DNA from: Candidatus Gastranaerophilales bacterium
Lineage (GTDB): Bacteria; Cyanobacteriota; Vampirovibrionia; Gastranaerophilales; Gastranaerophilaceae
Length of the DNA: 64,000 bases
Assembly (NCBI GenBank): GCA_910586855.1
Contig: CAJUJH010000001.1
Coordinates: 62,001 to 126,000, forward strand
Direction of reading: 5' to 3'
Below, one piece after another: positions 9,210 to 17,291 of the stretch. The notes beneath the pieces are model-generated. The model had not been told where the DNA came from, did no database searches, and worked only from the letters and a program-made list of their open reading frames with translations. Position 1 is the first letter of the stretch. Each line of letters opens with the position of its first letter. The translations under genes and the position numbers were made by a program.

Positions 9210-10983
9210 CCTTGTTTTGTTCAATGTCATCATTGTAGTATTTCAAAAATGTTGAAATAAACCTGTCCTCTTCTGATGTATGTTCTCTTTCATTGTGATT
9301 AACAATTAGACTGTGAAGATTTAAAAGTGTATAGTTACTTAATACTATTCTATCATTTTCTTCAAGTTTTTTGTTATCGGTTATCATAACATTTATGATT
9401 TTATCTGTTTCAATTGATAAAAATGTATCAACCATTTCTTTATCAAAATGGGTGCCTGAATCTTTTATTAAGATATCTATTGCTTTTTCAATAGGCATTT
9501 TAGACCTGTAGTGTCTTTTTGATGTTATGGCATCAAATACATCTGAAACTGCTAAGATTCTTCCGCCCAAAGGAATTTTGTGTCCTGCAAGTTTTCTAAA
9601 GTATCCGCTGCCGTCAAATTTTTCATGGTGAGAAGCTGCAATGCGCGCAATATCTTCATATTCTTTTGAAAAATAAATTCTGGATAATATATCATAGGTA
9701 ATTTTTACATGCTGCTGGATATGCTTATATTCTTCATCTGTAAGTTTACCTTCTTTTTGAAGAACAGAATCTCTGATACCTATTTTTCCTATATCATGCA
9801 ATAAAGATGCCTGTCTTATAACCTCTTTTTGTTTATCATCAAAGTTTAATTTGTCACAAATTAGCATTGTGTACATAGTAACTCTTTTGGAGTGACCTGA
9901 TGTAATCTTATCTCTGGCATCAATAGAGGCTGATAAAGTATCTACAAAGCTTGATAACAAAAGTTTTTGCTCTTCAATAAATTGTTTTTGCTTATTAAAA
10001 AGAGTAGCATTTTCAAGTGCAATACCGGCTGATGAACCTATAGCAATAAGCAGGTCTTCATCTTTTTCTGTAAAATAACCGTCTTTTTTGTTTAAAACCT
10101 GAAAAACACCTACTATTTGGTGGCTCATATTTCTTATCGGCATACAAAGAATTGATTTTGTAACATATCCTGATTTTTTATCAATTTCTTTATTGAATCT
10201 TTTATCTTTATATGCTTCTTTAATGTTTACTGTTTCACCTGTTGTTGCAACATGTCCTGCCAGCCCAAGGCTTGAATCAAATCTGATTTCTTTTGTGTTC
10301 ATTCCAAGTGCAACTTTAGACCATAATTCATTTTTTTCTTCATCTAAAAGAAAAACCGTACATCTATCTGCATCAAGTGCAAGTTTAATTTCCTGAGCAA
10401 TAATTGTTAAAAGATTGTCTAAATTTGTTTCAAGCGCAATAGTTCTTCCAACTTTTAAAAGTGCTATGAGAGGGTCTTCACCATGATGCTTTGGAATAAA
10501 GCTTGGTTTTTCAGATGAAATTATCTTTTTTTGCTGTAATTTTTTAATTTTATCTTCAATCTCGGATATTTTTTCATTAAAGTCATATTCATCCGAAACT
10601 ATTATATTTAATGCTCTATTTATTAATTCTAAAGAAACGTCAAAATTTCCTTCTTCAAATTCAATTAATCCTGTAAAGAAATTATTAATTTTTTGTGCGG
10701 GATAAGAGGCTGATGAAACTGCTAAATATTTAGCATCATTCAGGATTGCAAGTGTTTTATAATAATTTAATTTATTAAGTTTATAATTTACATAGGCAAA
10801 AATCGACATTGAAAAAGACACTAAATCAAATGCTTTAATAGCAATTGACATCTTCCTTAAATTATCAACGTCAGCTATATTTATCTTTTTATTATCTTCA
10901 ATAACTATATTGAATAAGGAAACTAAATTTTCCTTTAATTCTGCATAGTCCTTATTTTCTATACTTTTAGTATTGTTTAACAA
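9202..10983 (-). CDS. GAF domain / HD-GYP phosphodiesterase-like signalling protein
   Basis: 593 aa in three parts. Residues 1 to about 155 are helical and TPR-like. A GAF domain follows (about 190-335: TIIAQEIKLALDADRCTVFL, LGLAGHVATTGETVNI). The HD-GYP domain is C-terminal (about 350-520: GHSKRVT, LLHDIGKIGI with HD near 394, HHEKFDGSGYF near 451-461, GGRILAVSDVFDAI). HD-GYP enzymes usually hydrolyse cyclic-di-GMP. The GYP tripeptide is GYF here, but the metal-binding HD, HH and D residues are present, so activity is plausible. First gene of a two-gene unit with the TPR protein; an AAGGAAGGG site precedes the start. Confidence 0.85.
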   Translation of the reverse strand: MLNNTKSIENKDYAELKENLVSLFNIVIEDNKKINIADVDNLRKMSIAIKAFDLVSFSMSIFAYVNYKLNKLNYYKTLAILNDAKYLAVSSASYPAQKINNFFTGLIEFEEGNFDVSLELINRALNIIVSDEYDFNEKISEIEDKIKKLQQKKIISSEKPSFIPKHHGEDPLIALLKVGRTIALETNLDNLLTIIAQEIKLALDADRCTVFLLDEEKNELWSKVALGMNTKEIRFDSSLGLAGHVATTGETVNIKEAYKDKRFNKEIDKKSGYVTKSILCMPIRNMSHQIVGVFQVLNKKDGYFTEKDEDLLIAIGSSAGIALENATLFNKQKQFIEEQKLLLSSFVDTLSASIDARDKITSGHSKRVTMYTMLICDKLNFDDKQKEVIRQASLLHDIGKIGIRDSVLQKEGKLTDEEYKHIQQHVKITYDILSRIYFSKEYEDIARIAASHHEKFDGSGYFRKLAGHKIPLGGRILAVSDVFDAITSKRHYRSKMPIEKAIDILIKDSGTHFDKEMVDTFLSIETDKIINVMITDNKKLEENDRIVLSNYTLLNLHSLIVNHNEREHTSEEDRFISTFLKYYNDDIEQNKDE

Positions 10984-11084
10984 AATAAAAATAACCCTTC
11001 CTTTATAAAAGGATTATACTACATTTTACAAAAAAGAAACTAATACGGATTGTGGATATTTGCTATCTGAAAATTGTTAAGAAG

Positions 11085-11303
11085 TTATTTAAATAATTCA
11101 TACAATTCAATTTTAAGGGCTTTTGCAATTTTTTCTAAAACATCTAAACTTGGTTTTCTTCTGCCAACCTCTATAGATTGCAAATAATCTTCAGCAATAT
11201 CAGCTTGAATGCTAAGTTCCAGCTGTGTAAGTTTTAATTTTTTTCGAAATATTTTTATATTGTTTCCAAGCTTCTTAGCTAAATCATCTTTATTATTTGC
11301 CAT
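11085..11303 (-). CDS. Small XRE-family transcriptional regulator
   Basis: 72-aa protein that is essentially one Cro/CI-type helix-turn-helix: LGNNIKIFRKKLKLTQLELS, then a recognition helix around EDYLQSIEVGRRKPSLDVL and IAKALKIELYELF. Divergent from a 62-aa helical protein, with 68 bases between the two starts that hold a CCTAGC-N5-GCTAGG palindrome, so autoregulation and control of the neighbour are likely. Regulated targets beyond the divergent gene are unknown. Confidence 0.85.
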   Translation of the reverse strand: MANNKDDLAKKLGNNIKIFRKKLKLTQLELSIQADIAEDYLQSIEVGRRKPSLDVLEKIAKALKIELYELFK

Positions 11304-11335
11304 TTGTTTATATTAATGGTAAAGTTATTTTTAAA

Positions 11336-11354
11336 TCCTAGCTTATCGCTAGGA
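11336..11354. promoter_or_regulatory. Putative operator palindrome between divergent small genes
   Basis: TCCTAGC, 5 bases, GCTAGGA: a perfect 7-bp inverted repeat in the gap between the XRE regulator and the 62-aa gene, 18 bases before the latter's ATG. Its size and position fit a dimeric XRE operator. Binding is inferred. Confidence 0.55.
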
Positions 11355-11371
11355 AAAATAAGGGAAGATAA

Positions 11372-11560
11372 ATGAAAGATAATGAAAATTACAACAAAAT
11401 TGCTAATAAACTAGCTAATATTGATGATAAATTTATTGAAATTGAATCAATAATTAAAATGCTTAATATTTGGGTAAAGGAAAAGGACTATGAATTAATT
11501 CCTGTAATGAATATTTTAAATAATAAAATTAATGATTTAGTGCAAATTTTAAGAAAGTAA
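11372..11560 (+). CDS. Small helical protein, partner of divergent XRE regulator
   Basis: 62 aa, highly charged and predicted all-helical (EIESIIKMLNIWVKEKDYEL, then NILNNKINDLVQILRK). AGGGAAG precedes the ATG at suitable distance. No membrane segment or known motif. Comparable 58-64-aa helical ORFs stand divergent to small regulators at 17606-17800 and 21230-21406, so it looks like a member of a recurring pair. The function is unknown; a protein partner or modulator of the regulator is a guess. Confidence 0.65.
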   Translation: MKDNENYNKIANKLANIDDKFIEIESIIKMLNIWVKEKDYELIPVMNILNNKINDLVQILRK

Positions 11561-11588
11561 ACTTAAATTTTTATGTTAAAATAATAAT

Positions 11589-13061
11589 ATGTTTAAAAGT
11601 ACACGTCAGGAATTTTGCATAAAAACCTGCCCGATAGATGATATTTCGGGTTTAGAAAACACTTTAAATTCAATGTCAAAACAAGGGTGGGATTTATATT
11701 CGCTTCATGAAGGCGAAGTTAATAATAAGGTAGTTTACAACATCATCTTTATGAAAGAGGTTGAATTTTCTAAAGACGAAAGTGAATTTGAAGATATACA
11801 AGGTTATAAAACAAAGATGGAGCGAATGCTCTATTCAAAAGAAGAACCATACGAACTTTGTTTAAATTTCCAAAAGAAAATAAGAGAAAAAAGAGAAAAA
11901 ATTGAAGATTTAAAACATTTCTTAGAATCTGCAAAATCGGATGAAAGAGAGGTTTTAAATGAAGAAATTGCAAAAGAAGTTAATGACCTTAATAATCTTA
12001 AAAAACAGTTAAAAAGCCTGTTGGCGCCTTCAAAAATGGCAAGCTCTCTTGGAGAAGAAAGACTCTCAATCCATTTATCGGAAGAAATTTATTCATTGAA
12101 TAATCCTTCAAAAAACGGTACAAATCTTCTTGCAGAAACTGTTAAAGTAAGGCAGGAATTAACAAATGAAGTAGGATATATTATTCCAAAAGTTTTGTTT
12201 TTGGAAAATCCTGAGTTAAATGAATATACTTTTACAATTAATATCCACTCTATTCCAATTGTTCAGGCACAAGCTTATCCAAATCATATTGTTTATTTTT
12301 GTGATGAACTGAATTTAAAGAAATACCCGTCAAATTCAATCAAAGGTGTGGATTTTATTACAGGAAGAAAAATTGTCTGGATTGAAGAAGAAAAGGCAAA
12401 AGATTTTTGGGCAAAAGGTTTAAATGCTTGTGAATACATTGCACAGTATCTAAAATATTTTTCAATTAAGTGTGTAAATGAAATTTTTAATTATAATGAC
12501 CTAAACCGCTATATTGAGATTGTAAGTGAAAATAACGCACTTTTAATCGATAATATTTTGGGAGATTTTATTTCCCTTTCAGAATTAAAATACCTTTTCT
12601 GCTCCTTAATAAGAGAGCGCGTTAGTGTTAAAGATTTAATTTATATCTTTGAAAAAATAAATGATTTTGCAGATGATGCCTCAAAAGCTGATTTATTGGA
12701 TAAATTACGTGTTGCGCTCTCAAGACAGATTTGCTGGTCTTTAAGTAATGAAGATAAAGAAATAATAGGTTATGAAGTTAATCCAAAAGTTATAAAAATG
12801 CTTGAAGTGCAGTCTGATTCGGTTGATAGTAACACAGGAATTGTAAAAATTGACGGTGAAAAATTTGAACAATTCACAAAAACTATTGAAAAAATCTCTT
12901 CTAAAAAAACCGAAGAAGAAAGAGACATAGTTCTTGTTGCACCGCAGCATTTAAGACATATGCTTTTTGTCCTTGTATCTGAATTATACACAGATATTCC
13001 CGTTATTTGCCTTGAAGAAATTACCCCTGAATTTGAATTAAAGATATTGGGGAGTATATAA
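11589..13061 (+). CDS. Soluble protein with FlhA/SctV-like cytoplasmic domain
   Basis: 490 aa without a membrane segment. Residues 5-58 resemble the small DUF4177 fold (RQEFCIKTCPIDDISGLENT, KQGWDLYS). Residues 85-147 are a charged coiled coil. From about 157 to the end the protein follows the order of motifs of the cytoplasmic domain of flagellar/type III export gate FlhA: SIHLSEEIYSLN, NLLAETVKVRQELTNEVGYI, IPKV, NEYTFTINIHSIPIVQAQ, a VWIEEE segment, LSELKYLFCSLIRERVSVKDL, LRVALSRQI, and DIVLVAPQHLRHMLFVLV followed by the DIPVICLEEITPEFE end. The eight-helix membrane part of FlhA is absent, and no flagellar or type III gene is nearby. The ATG lies about 7 bases behind a TAAAAT -10 box, so the mRNA may be leaderless. 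Homology to FlhA is judged by eye; the role is unknown. Confidence 0.75.
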   Translation: MFKSTRQEFCIKTCPIDDISGLENTLNSMSKQGWDLYSLHEGEVNNKVVYNIIFMKEVEFSKDESEFEDIQGYKTKMERMLYSKEEPYELCLNFQKKIREKREKIEDLKHFLESAKSDEREVLNEEIAKEVNDLNNLKKQLKSLLAPSKMASSLGEERLSIHLSEEIYSLNNPSKNGTNLLAETVKVRQELTNEVGYIIPKVLFLENPELNEYTFTINIHSIPIVQAQAYPNHIVYFCDELNLKKYPSNSIKGVDFITGRKIVWIEEEKAKDFWAKGLNACEYIAQYLKYFSIKCVNEIFNYNDLNRYIEIVSENNALLIDNILGDFISLSELKYLFCSLIRERVSVKDLIYIFEKINDFADDASKADLLDKLRVALSRQICWSLSNEDKEIIGYEVNPKVIKMLEVQSDSVDSNTGIVKIDGEKFEQFTKTIEKISSKKTEEERDIVLVAPQHLRHMLFVLVSELYTDIPVICLEEITPEFELKILGSI

Positions 13062-13138
13062 TTTCCTTTTCCTTTTTGTATTTTCATTATGTTTATTGTA
13101 AAATAAAACGAAAATCTAATTAAAAGGAGCAAATAATT

Positions 13139-13942
13139 ATGGGTATTATGGAAGGTAAAAAAGGCATTATATTCGGTGTTTCAAATAAACACGGTATAGC
13201 AAATGCCATTGCTGAACAGATTTATAAAGAAGGCGGCGAAATCGCTTTTACTTATGCAAACGAGGTTATGGAAAAAAGGGTGAAACCTATTGCAGATGAA
13301 ATGAATGCCAAAATGTGCGTTGAATGCGATGTTACAAAAGATGAAGATGTTAAAAAAGTTTTCGAACAATATGCAAAAACTTATGATTCATTGGATTTCG
13401 TAGTTCATGCTGTTGCTTTTGCAAACAAAGACGATTTGATGGGTGAATTTTATACAACGTCAAAAGAAGGCTGGGACCTTGCAATGCATGTTAGCGCTTA
13501 TTCTTTGCTTACAATTTCAAAATATGCTAAACCTCAGATGGAAGCAGCAGGCGGCGGTTCAATTTTAGCACTTTCATACCTTGGCGCCACTAAAGTTGTT
13601 GCAAATTATAACATCATGGGCGTTGCTAAAGCTGCACTTGAATCTTCTATGAGATTTATTTCATATGACCTTGGAAAATACAATATCAGATGCAATTGTT
13701 TATCGGCTGGTCCTGTTAAAACACTTGCTGCTAAAGGTATTTCAGGTTTTGATAGGATGTTAAAAGCAAATATTCTAAAAGCTCCTCTAAAAAGAACACC
13801 TTCTCTTGAAGATGTTGGTAAAGCCGGTTTATACCTTGCTTCTGATTTATCTTCAGGTGTCACTGGGCAAGTTCAATTTGTTGATTGCGGTGCAAGCAGT
13901 GTATTTGCCTCAATTGAAGAAATGGCTCAAATTCAACTATAG
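13139..13942 (+). CDS. fabI: Enoyl-[acyl-carrier-protein] reductase (NADH)
   Basis: 267-aa divergent short-chain dehydrogenase of the FabI type, last reductive step of type II fatty acid elongation. Shows the N-terminal nucleotide loop GVSNKHGIANAIAEQI, DVTKDEDV, the catalytic Tyr-x6-Lys (YNIMGVAK), and the C-terminal GVTGQVQFVDCG. AAAAGGAG stands 9 bases before the ATG, and a TAAAAT -10 precedes it. A strong terminator follows. Confidence 0.95.
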   Translation: MGIMEGKKGIIFGVSNKHGIANAIAEQIYKEGGEIAFTYANEVMEKRVKPIADEMNAKMCVECDVTKDEDVKKVFEQYAKTYDSLDFVVHAVAFANKDDLMGEFYTTSKEGWDLAMHVSAYSLLTISKYAKPQMEAAGGGSILALSYLGATKVVANYNIMGVAKAALESSMRFISYDLGKYNIRCNCLSAGPVKTLAAKGISGFDRMLKANILKAPLKRTPSLEDVGKAGLYLASDLSSGVTGQVQFVDCGASSVFASIEEMAQIQL

Positions 13943-13966
13943 TTTGAAAATGATAAATACATATTT

Positions 13967-13998
13967 AAAAACCCGAAGCAATAAACTTCGGGTTTTTT
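13967..13998. terminator. Bidirectional rho-independent terminator
   Basis: Stem CCCGAAG/CTTCGGG with a 7-base loop, followed by six T on the plus strand and by T-rich sequence when read on the minus strand. It separates fabI from the convergent tagged gene. Confidence 0.92.
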
Positions 13999-14010
13999 CT
14001 CTCTTCTCTC

Positions 14011-15156
14011 TTATCTTTGTCCTTTGATGGTGTTTATTCTGTCTTTTATATCGTACTCTAAATTATCAGCTTGAGTTTGATATAGTATTGTGAGTCTTTC
14101 TCTTTCTCTTTCATTATTTCCTTTCGGATAATAGTTTTCCATAAATTGATGTGAAACTATCATACTGCCCAATTCAAGAGCACTTCTTGGGTGATTAACA
14201 GAATTATCCGTAGCAATAAAATCTTCATATAATTTCTTATGGCTTAAAGAAGGTATAGATGGGGTAATTTCCCATTTATCAAAACCATTTATGCTATAAA
14301 TTGGGTAATTTGAGGATACCTCTTTTTCATCCTTATATTCGCCGGGATAACTTCTCACCCAAAAACCTGTTGTACCCGGCATAAGCCTGTCTGTGTCTTT
14401 TAAATTATTATAATAGTCATTAATAAGTTCATGTTCTCCGCCAATTGTTTCTGTATTCATAAGAACATGAAAAGCCATTGCGCGGTCCATTTCCTGCGCT
14501 ATGTACTGTGTAGCAAGTTCAGCCGTTTCTTCAGAAGAGAGCTTGTAATAATAGGATTTACCTGATTCCTCGCTGCTTTGAAGTGCGAAACCTATGCTTC
14601 TGTCTCCCAAATCCTCAAATTTTTCTAAATATGGAACATTAATTGGAGCATTTTTTATAAAGCTGCTTGCAGTATCTTGTGATATTAAGGCTATATTTCC
14701 ATCGCTTATAAGTGCCATATTTGGCAAATAACTCAAGTTTATTGAAATTTTGTTCTCTGCCCAGTTATATCTTGAAATGTTGCCGCCTTCATAACTTCTG
14801 GGCATTTCTTCTTGTTTTATTAATTGAATACCGGGACGGTCAATTTTTAATATGTCAAAATATTCAGAATATTTTGGATTGTTAACAATCCAGTGCCAAG
14901 TAATTTCACTTTTTTCATCCAAAGCATGTTTTAAAGAGGCAATATAGCTATCTGTGTTAGGCTTGCCAAGTATTTTTGGTGGCTTTCTATCAAAAATGCC
15001 TGTAAAATTTATATTATTATTTGAATTATTTTTTATAAATGCATCACAGGATATATTTTGAGCGTTATTCGGGTTTAAATTTCTGTTTATTTTTTGGTTT
15101 GCAGCTGTAAATTTTATGCCCGAACAGGGTATTATATTTGGATTTATTGTTAACAA
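14011..15156 (-). CDS. Uncharacterised protein with N-terminal FxG-type tag
   Basis: 381 aa, no membrane segment. The N-terminus is low-complexity and Asn-rich (IKFTAANQKINRN, then NNNINFTGIFDRK at about 47-59). The hydrophobic-N-F-x-G element there is like that of proteins at 37132, 57434, 60590 and 61210. The remainder is globular without a motif I recognise (NISRYNWAENKISINLSYLP, AQEMDRAMAFHVLMN, GTTGFWVRSYPG). The start is TTG at 15156 with AAGGA about 9 bases before it. The function is unknown. Confidence 0.7.
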   Translation of the reverse strand: MLTINPNIIPCSGIKFTAANQKINRNLNPNNAQNISCDAFIKNNSNNNINFTGIFDRKPPKILGKPNTDSYIASLKHALDEKSEITWHWIVNNPKYSEYFDILKIDRPGIQLIKQEEMPRSYEGGNISRYNWAENKISINLSYLPNMALISDGNIALISQDTASSFIKNAPINVPYLEKFEDLGDRSIGFALQSSEESGKSYYYKLSSEETAELATQYIAQEMDRAMAFHVLMNTETIGGEHELINDYYNNLKDTDRLMPGTTGFWVRSYPGEYKDEKEVSSNYPIYSINGFDKWEITPSIPSLSHKKLYEDFIATDNSVNHPRSALELGSMIVSHQFMENYYPKGNNERERERLTILYQTQADNLEYDIKDRINTIKGQR

Positions 15157-15297
15157 ATTGTTTATCCTTTCAAAATATCCTTATTCGTTTTTGGTGTTTG
15201 TATAAAACACGTAAATAAATTTTTTTAACCTTGCATTAAAATTATGTTAAGAAAAATTATCCCAAATGTACATTATACTTATGGGTAGTATTTTTAT

Positions 15298-15338
15298 TAA
15301 AAACCGGGCAGTTGTAATTTTAAAACTTTACCCGGTTT
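15298..15338 (-). terminator. Terminator of ilvD
   Basis: Stem AAACCGGG (15301-15308) with CCCGGTTT (15331-15338). Read on the minus strand it ends in a run of five T right after ilvD. Confidence 0.8.
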
Positions 15339-15353
15339 ATGCTTAAATGCTTG

Positions 15354-17012
15354 TTATTCGCAAATGGCTCCAAGATTTGCCCCTGAAACAGTTTTTGCGT
15401 ATTTTGAAAGGAAACCTTTTTCAATTTCTTTAGTTTTTGGGGTAAAGTTTTTCCTTCTTTCCTCAATTTCAACTTCAGGAACCAATAAATCAATCGTTCT
15501 TTTATTTATATCAATTTTGATTTTATCACCGTCTTTTATGAGTCCTATAATGCCGCCATCAAGAGCTTCCGGGCAGATGTGACCAATGCAGAGTCCTCTT
15601 GTTCCGCCTGAAAATCTGCCGTCTGTAATAAGCGCACAGCTTTTTCCTAAACCCTTGCCTACTAAAAGCGAAGTCGGTGCAAGCATTTCTCTCATACCCG
15701 GTCCGCCTTTTGGTCCTTCATATCTTATTACTACAACATCTCCTGCTTTAACATCATCGTTTTCAATGCCTGCCATAGCATCTTCTTCTCTGTCGTAGCA
15801 TTTTGCAGTACCCTCAAATTCAAAACATTCTTCTGCAACGCCTGAAATTTTAACAACAGCCCCTTCTTTTGCAAGGTTTCCATGTAAAATTGCAAGTCCC
15901 GGGTTTTTTGTAATCGGGTCATCAAACGGATGAATCACTGAATTATCAACCCAGGCTTCATTTGCACGTTCTTCGACAGTTTTCCCTTCAATATTTATCA
16001 CATTTTTAAGTTCAGGAGTTTTGCCCCACAGTGTTTTAAGTGTGCCGGGGATTCCGCCTGCATTATCAAAATCAGTCATAGTAGGAAGAGCTGATGGGTC
16101 TAATTTTATAATTTGCGGGATTTTAAAGCTTAATTCTTCAAAATCATCAAGTGTTAAATCAATCCCGGCCGTGTTTGCAATTGCAAGCAGATGCAAAATT
16201 GAATTCGTACTGCCTCCAAGTGCTAAATCAACCACAACAGCATTTCTCATAGAATCTTTTGTAACAATATCCCTTGGTTTAATATCATTTCTAACCAAAT
16301 CCACTGCTAAAAATCCTGAATCAAAAGCGATTCTTCTTTTTTTAGAAGACACGGCAGCAGCTGAAGCACAGCCTGTAATGCTCATACCCATAACTTCTGT
16401 TAAGCATGCAAGAGTGTTTGCAGTATATAGCCCCTGGCATGCGCCTGCTGTAGGGCATGCGTAATGTTCCATCTCATGCAATTTTTCTTCACTGATTTCA
16501 CCTGCTCTGAATCTTCCCACAGCCTCGCTTGAACCTCTGATAAATGTTAAAGTTTCACCTTTGCAGTGCCCTTCTAATGAAGGTCCTGCAGTTACAACAA
16601 CCGTTGGGATATTTAATCTTAATGCCGCAATAAGCATACCGGGGGTAATTTTGTCGCAATTTGTAAGAAGTACAAGCCCATCTAACTGGTGTGCTCCCGC
16701 AACTGTTTCAACACAATCTGCGATTAAATCTCGAGAAGGCAAAGAATATCTCATGCCGCTATGCCCCATAGCAATACCGTCGCACACGGCGGGGGTACCG
16801 AAAATAAATGCCTGACCGCCGTTTGAATGAATACCTTTTTCAATTTGTCTTTCTAAATCTCTCATTCCCATATGCCCGGGCACCAGGTCTGAAAAAGAGC
16901 TTGCAATTCCTATAAACGGACGTTTAATATTTTTATCTGATAAGCCGCCTGCGTATAAAAGTGCTCTGTGCGGGGCTTTTGCTATTCCTTCTTTAATTGC
17001 GTTGCTTTTCAT
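15354..17012 (-). CDS. ilvD: Dihydroxy-acid dehydratase
   Basis: 552-aa IlvD/Edd-family iron-sulfur enzyme of isoleucine and valine synthesis. Cluster and active-site motifs: MGHSGMRYSLPSRDLIADC, LTNCDKITPGM, ACPTAGACQGLYTANT, GGSTNSILHLLA, and C-terminal DGRFSGGTRGLCIGHICPEA. The ATG at 17012 has AAGGAG 6 bases upstream. An in-frame ATG at 17099 would add 29 residues absent from the family. The gene is preceded by a micro-ORF rich in Ile and Leu codons whose TGA overlaps that upstream ATG, so leader control is possible. Confidence 0.96.
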   Translation of the reverse strand: MKSNAIKEGIAKAPHRALLYAGGLSDKNIKRPFIGIASSFSDLVPGHMGMRDLERQIEKGIHSNGGQAFIFGTPAVCDGIAMGHSGMRYSLPSRDLIADCVETVAGAHQLDGLVLLTNCDKITPGMLIAALRLNIPTVVVTAGPSLEGHCKGETLTFIRGSSEAVGRFRAGEISEEKLHEMEHYACPTAGACQGLYTANTLACLTEVMGMSITGCASAAAVSSKKRRIAFDSGFLAVDLVRNDIKPRDIVTKDSMRNAVVVDLALGGSTNSILHLLAIANTAGIDLTLDDFEELSFKIPQIIKLDPSALPTMTDFDNAGGIPGTLKTLWGKTPELKNVINIEGKTVEERANEAWVDNSVIHPFDDPITKNPGLAILHGNLAKEGAVVKISGVAEECFEFEGTAKCYDREEDAMAGIENDDVKAGDVVVIRYEGPKGGPGMREMLAPTSLLVGKGLGKSCALITDGRFSGGTRGLCIGHICPEALDGGIIGLIKDGDKIKIDINKRTIDLLVPEVEIEERRKNFTPKTKEIEKGFLSKYAKTVSGANLGAICE

Positions 17013-17022
17013 TTTATTCTCC

Positions 17023-17050
17023 TTGAAATTATGATTATATGGTTTATAAT
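17023..17050 (+). promoter_or_regulatory. Predicted promoter of antisense RNA A
   Basis: TTGAAA (17023-17028), 16 bases, TATAAT (17045-17050): a near-consensus sigma-70 promoter pointing away from ilvD, partly overlying the ilvD ribosome-binding site on the other strand. No plus-strand protein gene follows within reach; a terminator lies about 100 bases downstream. The same hexamers and spacing occur at 34833-34860. Confidence 0.75.
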
Positions 17051-17056
17051 ATAGAT

Positions 17057-17155
17057 ATCGGGCGTGCAGGTTGAGTCCCTGCACTTTAAAAGCCCTCATG
17101 AAATTAGATGTTTAAGCGCTAATATTATCAGTAAAATGATAATTAGCGCTTTTTC
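17057..17155 (+). ncRNA. Candidate ~100-nt antisense RNA A
   Basis: From the predicted start about 7 bases behind the -10 box the RNA would fold as GGGC, hairpin GTGCAGG-ttgagtc-CCTGCAC (64-84 of 170xx), closing GCCC (17092-17095), and then a long terminator stem from about 17113 (AAGCGCTAAT ... ATTAGCGCT) ending in TTTTTC. The terminator lies inside the minus-strand micro-ORF at 17096-17173, so the RNA is antisense to it and to the leader of ilvD. The RNA is inferred from promoter, fold and terminator only. Confidence 0.5.
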
Positions 17156-17173
17156 AGTTACACTAATGTTCAC
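17096..17173 (-). CDS. 25-codon hydrophobic micro-ORF upstream of ilvD
   Basis: GTG start preceded by AAAGGAGGTGAC, a near-perfect complement of the 16S 3' end, with 8 bases between AGGAGG and GTG. The peptide starts VNISVTEK, continues with the membrane-like run ALIIILLIILAL and ends KHLIS; 15 or so of 25 residues are Ile, Leu or Val. Two readings fit: an ilv leader peptide (branched-chain codons ahead of ilvD, TGA overlapping an in-frame ATG) or a type I toxin, since a candidate antisense RNA with its own promoter terminates within it. The long inverted repeat 17113-17150 lies inside the coding region. Which reading is right cannot be settled from sequence. Confidence 0.6.
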   Translation of the reverse strand: MNISVTEKALIIILLIILALKHLIS

Positions 17174-17291
17174 TTTTGTCACCTCCTTTCTGTTGATGTC
17201 ACCATTAAAAATGTTGTCCAACAGAGGAGAGTAAGCAATAGGGCTTACCCTTTTAACTAAATATTTAATTTAAAATGTACGGTTAGCTTAA

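Noticed and set aside
17012..17099. N-terminal 29-codon extension of ilvD to the ATG at 17099
   Set aside because: The added residues have no counterpart in IlvD, and a strong AAGGAG stands at the internal ATG at 17012.
17057..17100. tRNA T-arm-like hairpin GCAGG-TTGAGTC-CCTGC
   Set aside because: C56 and A58 of the T-loop are not matched, and no acceptor, D or anticodon arm can be placed upstream; better explained as part of the candidate antisense RNA A.
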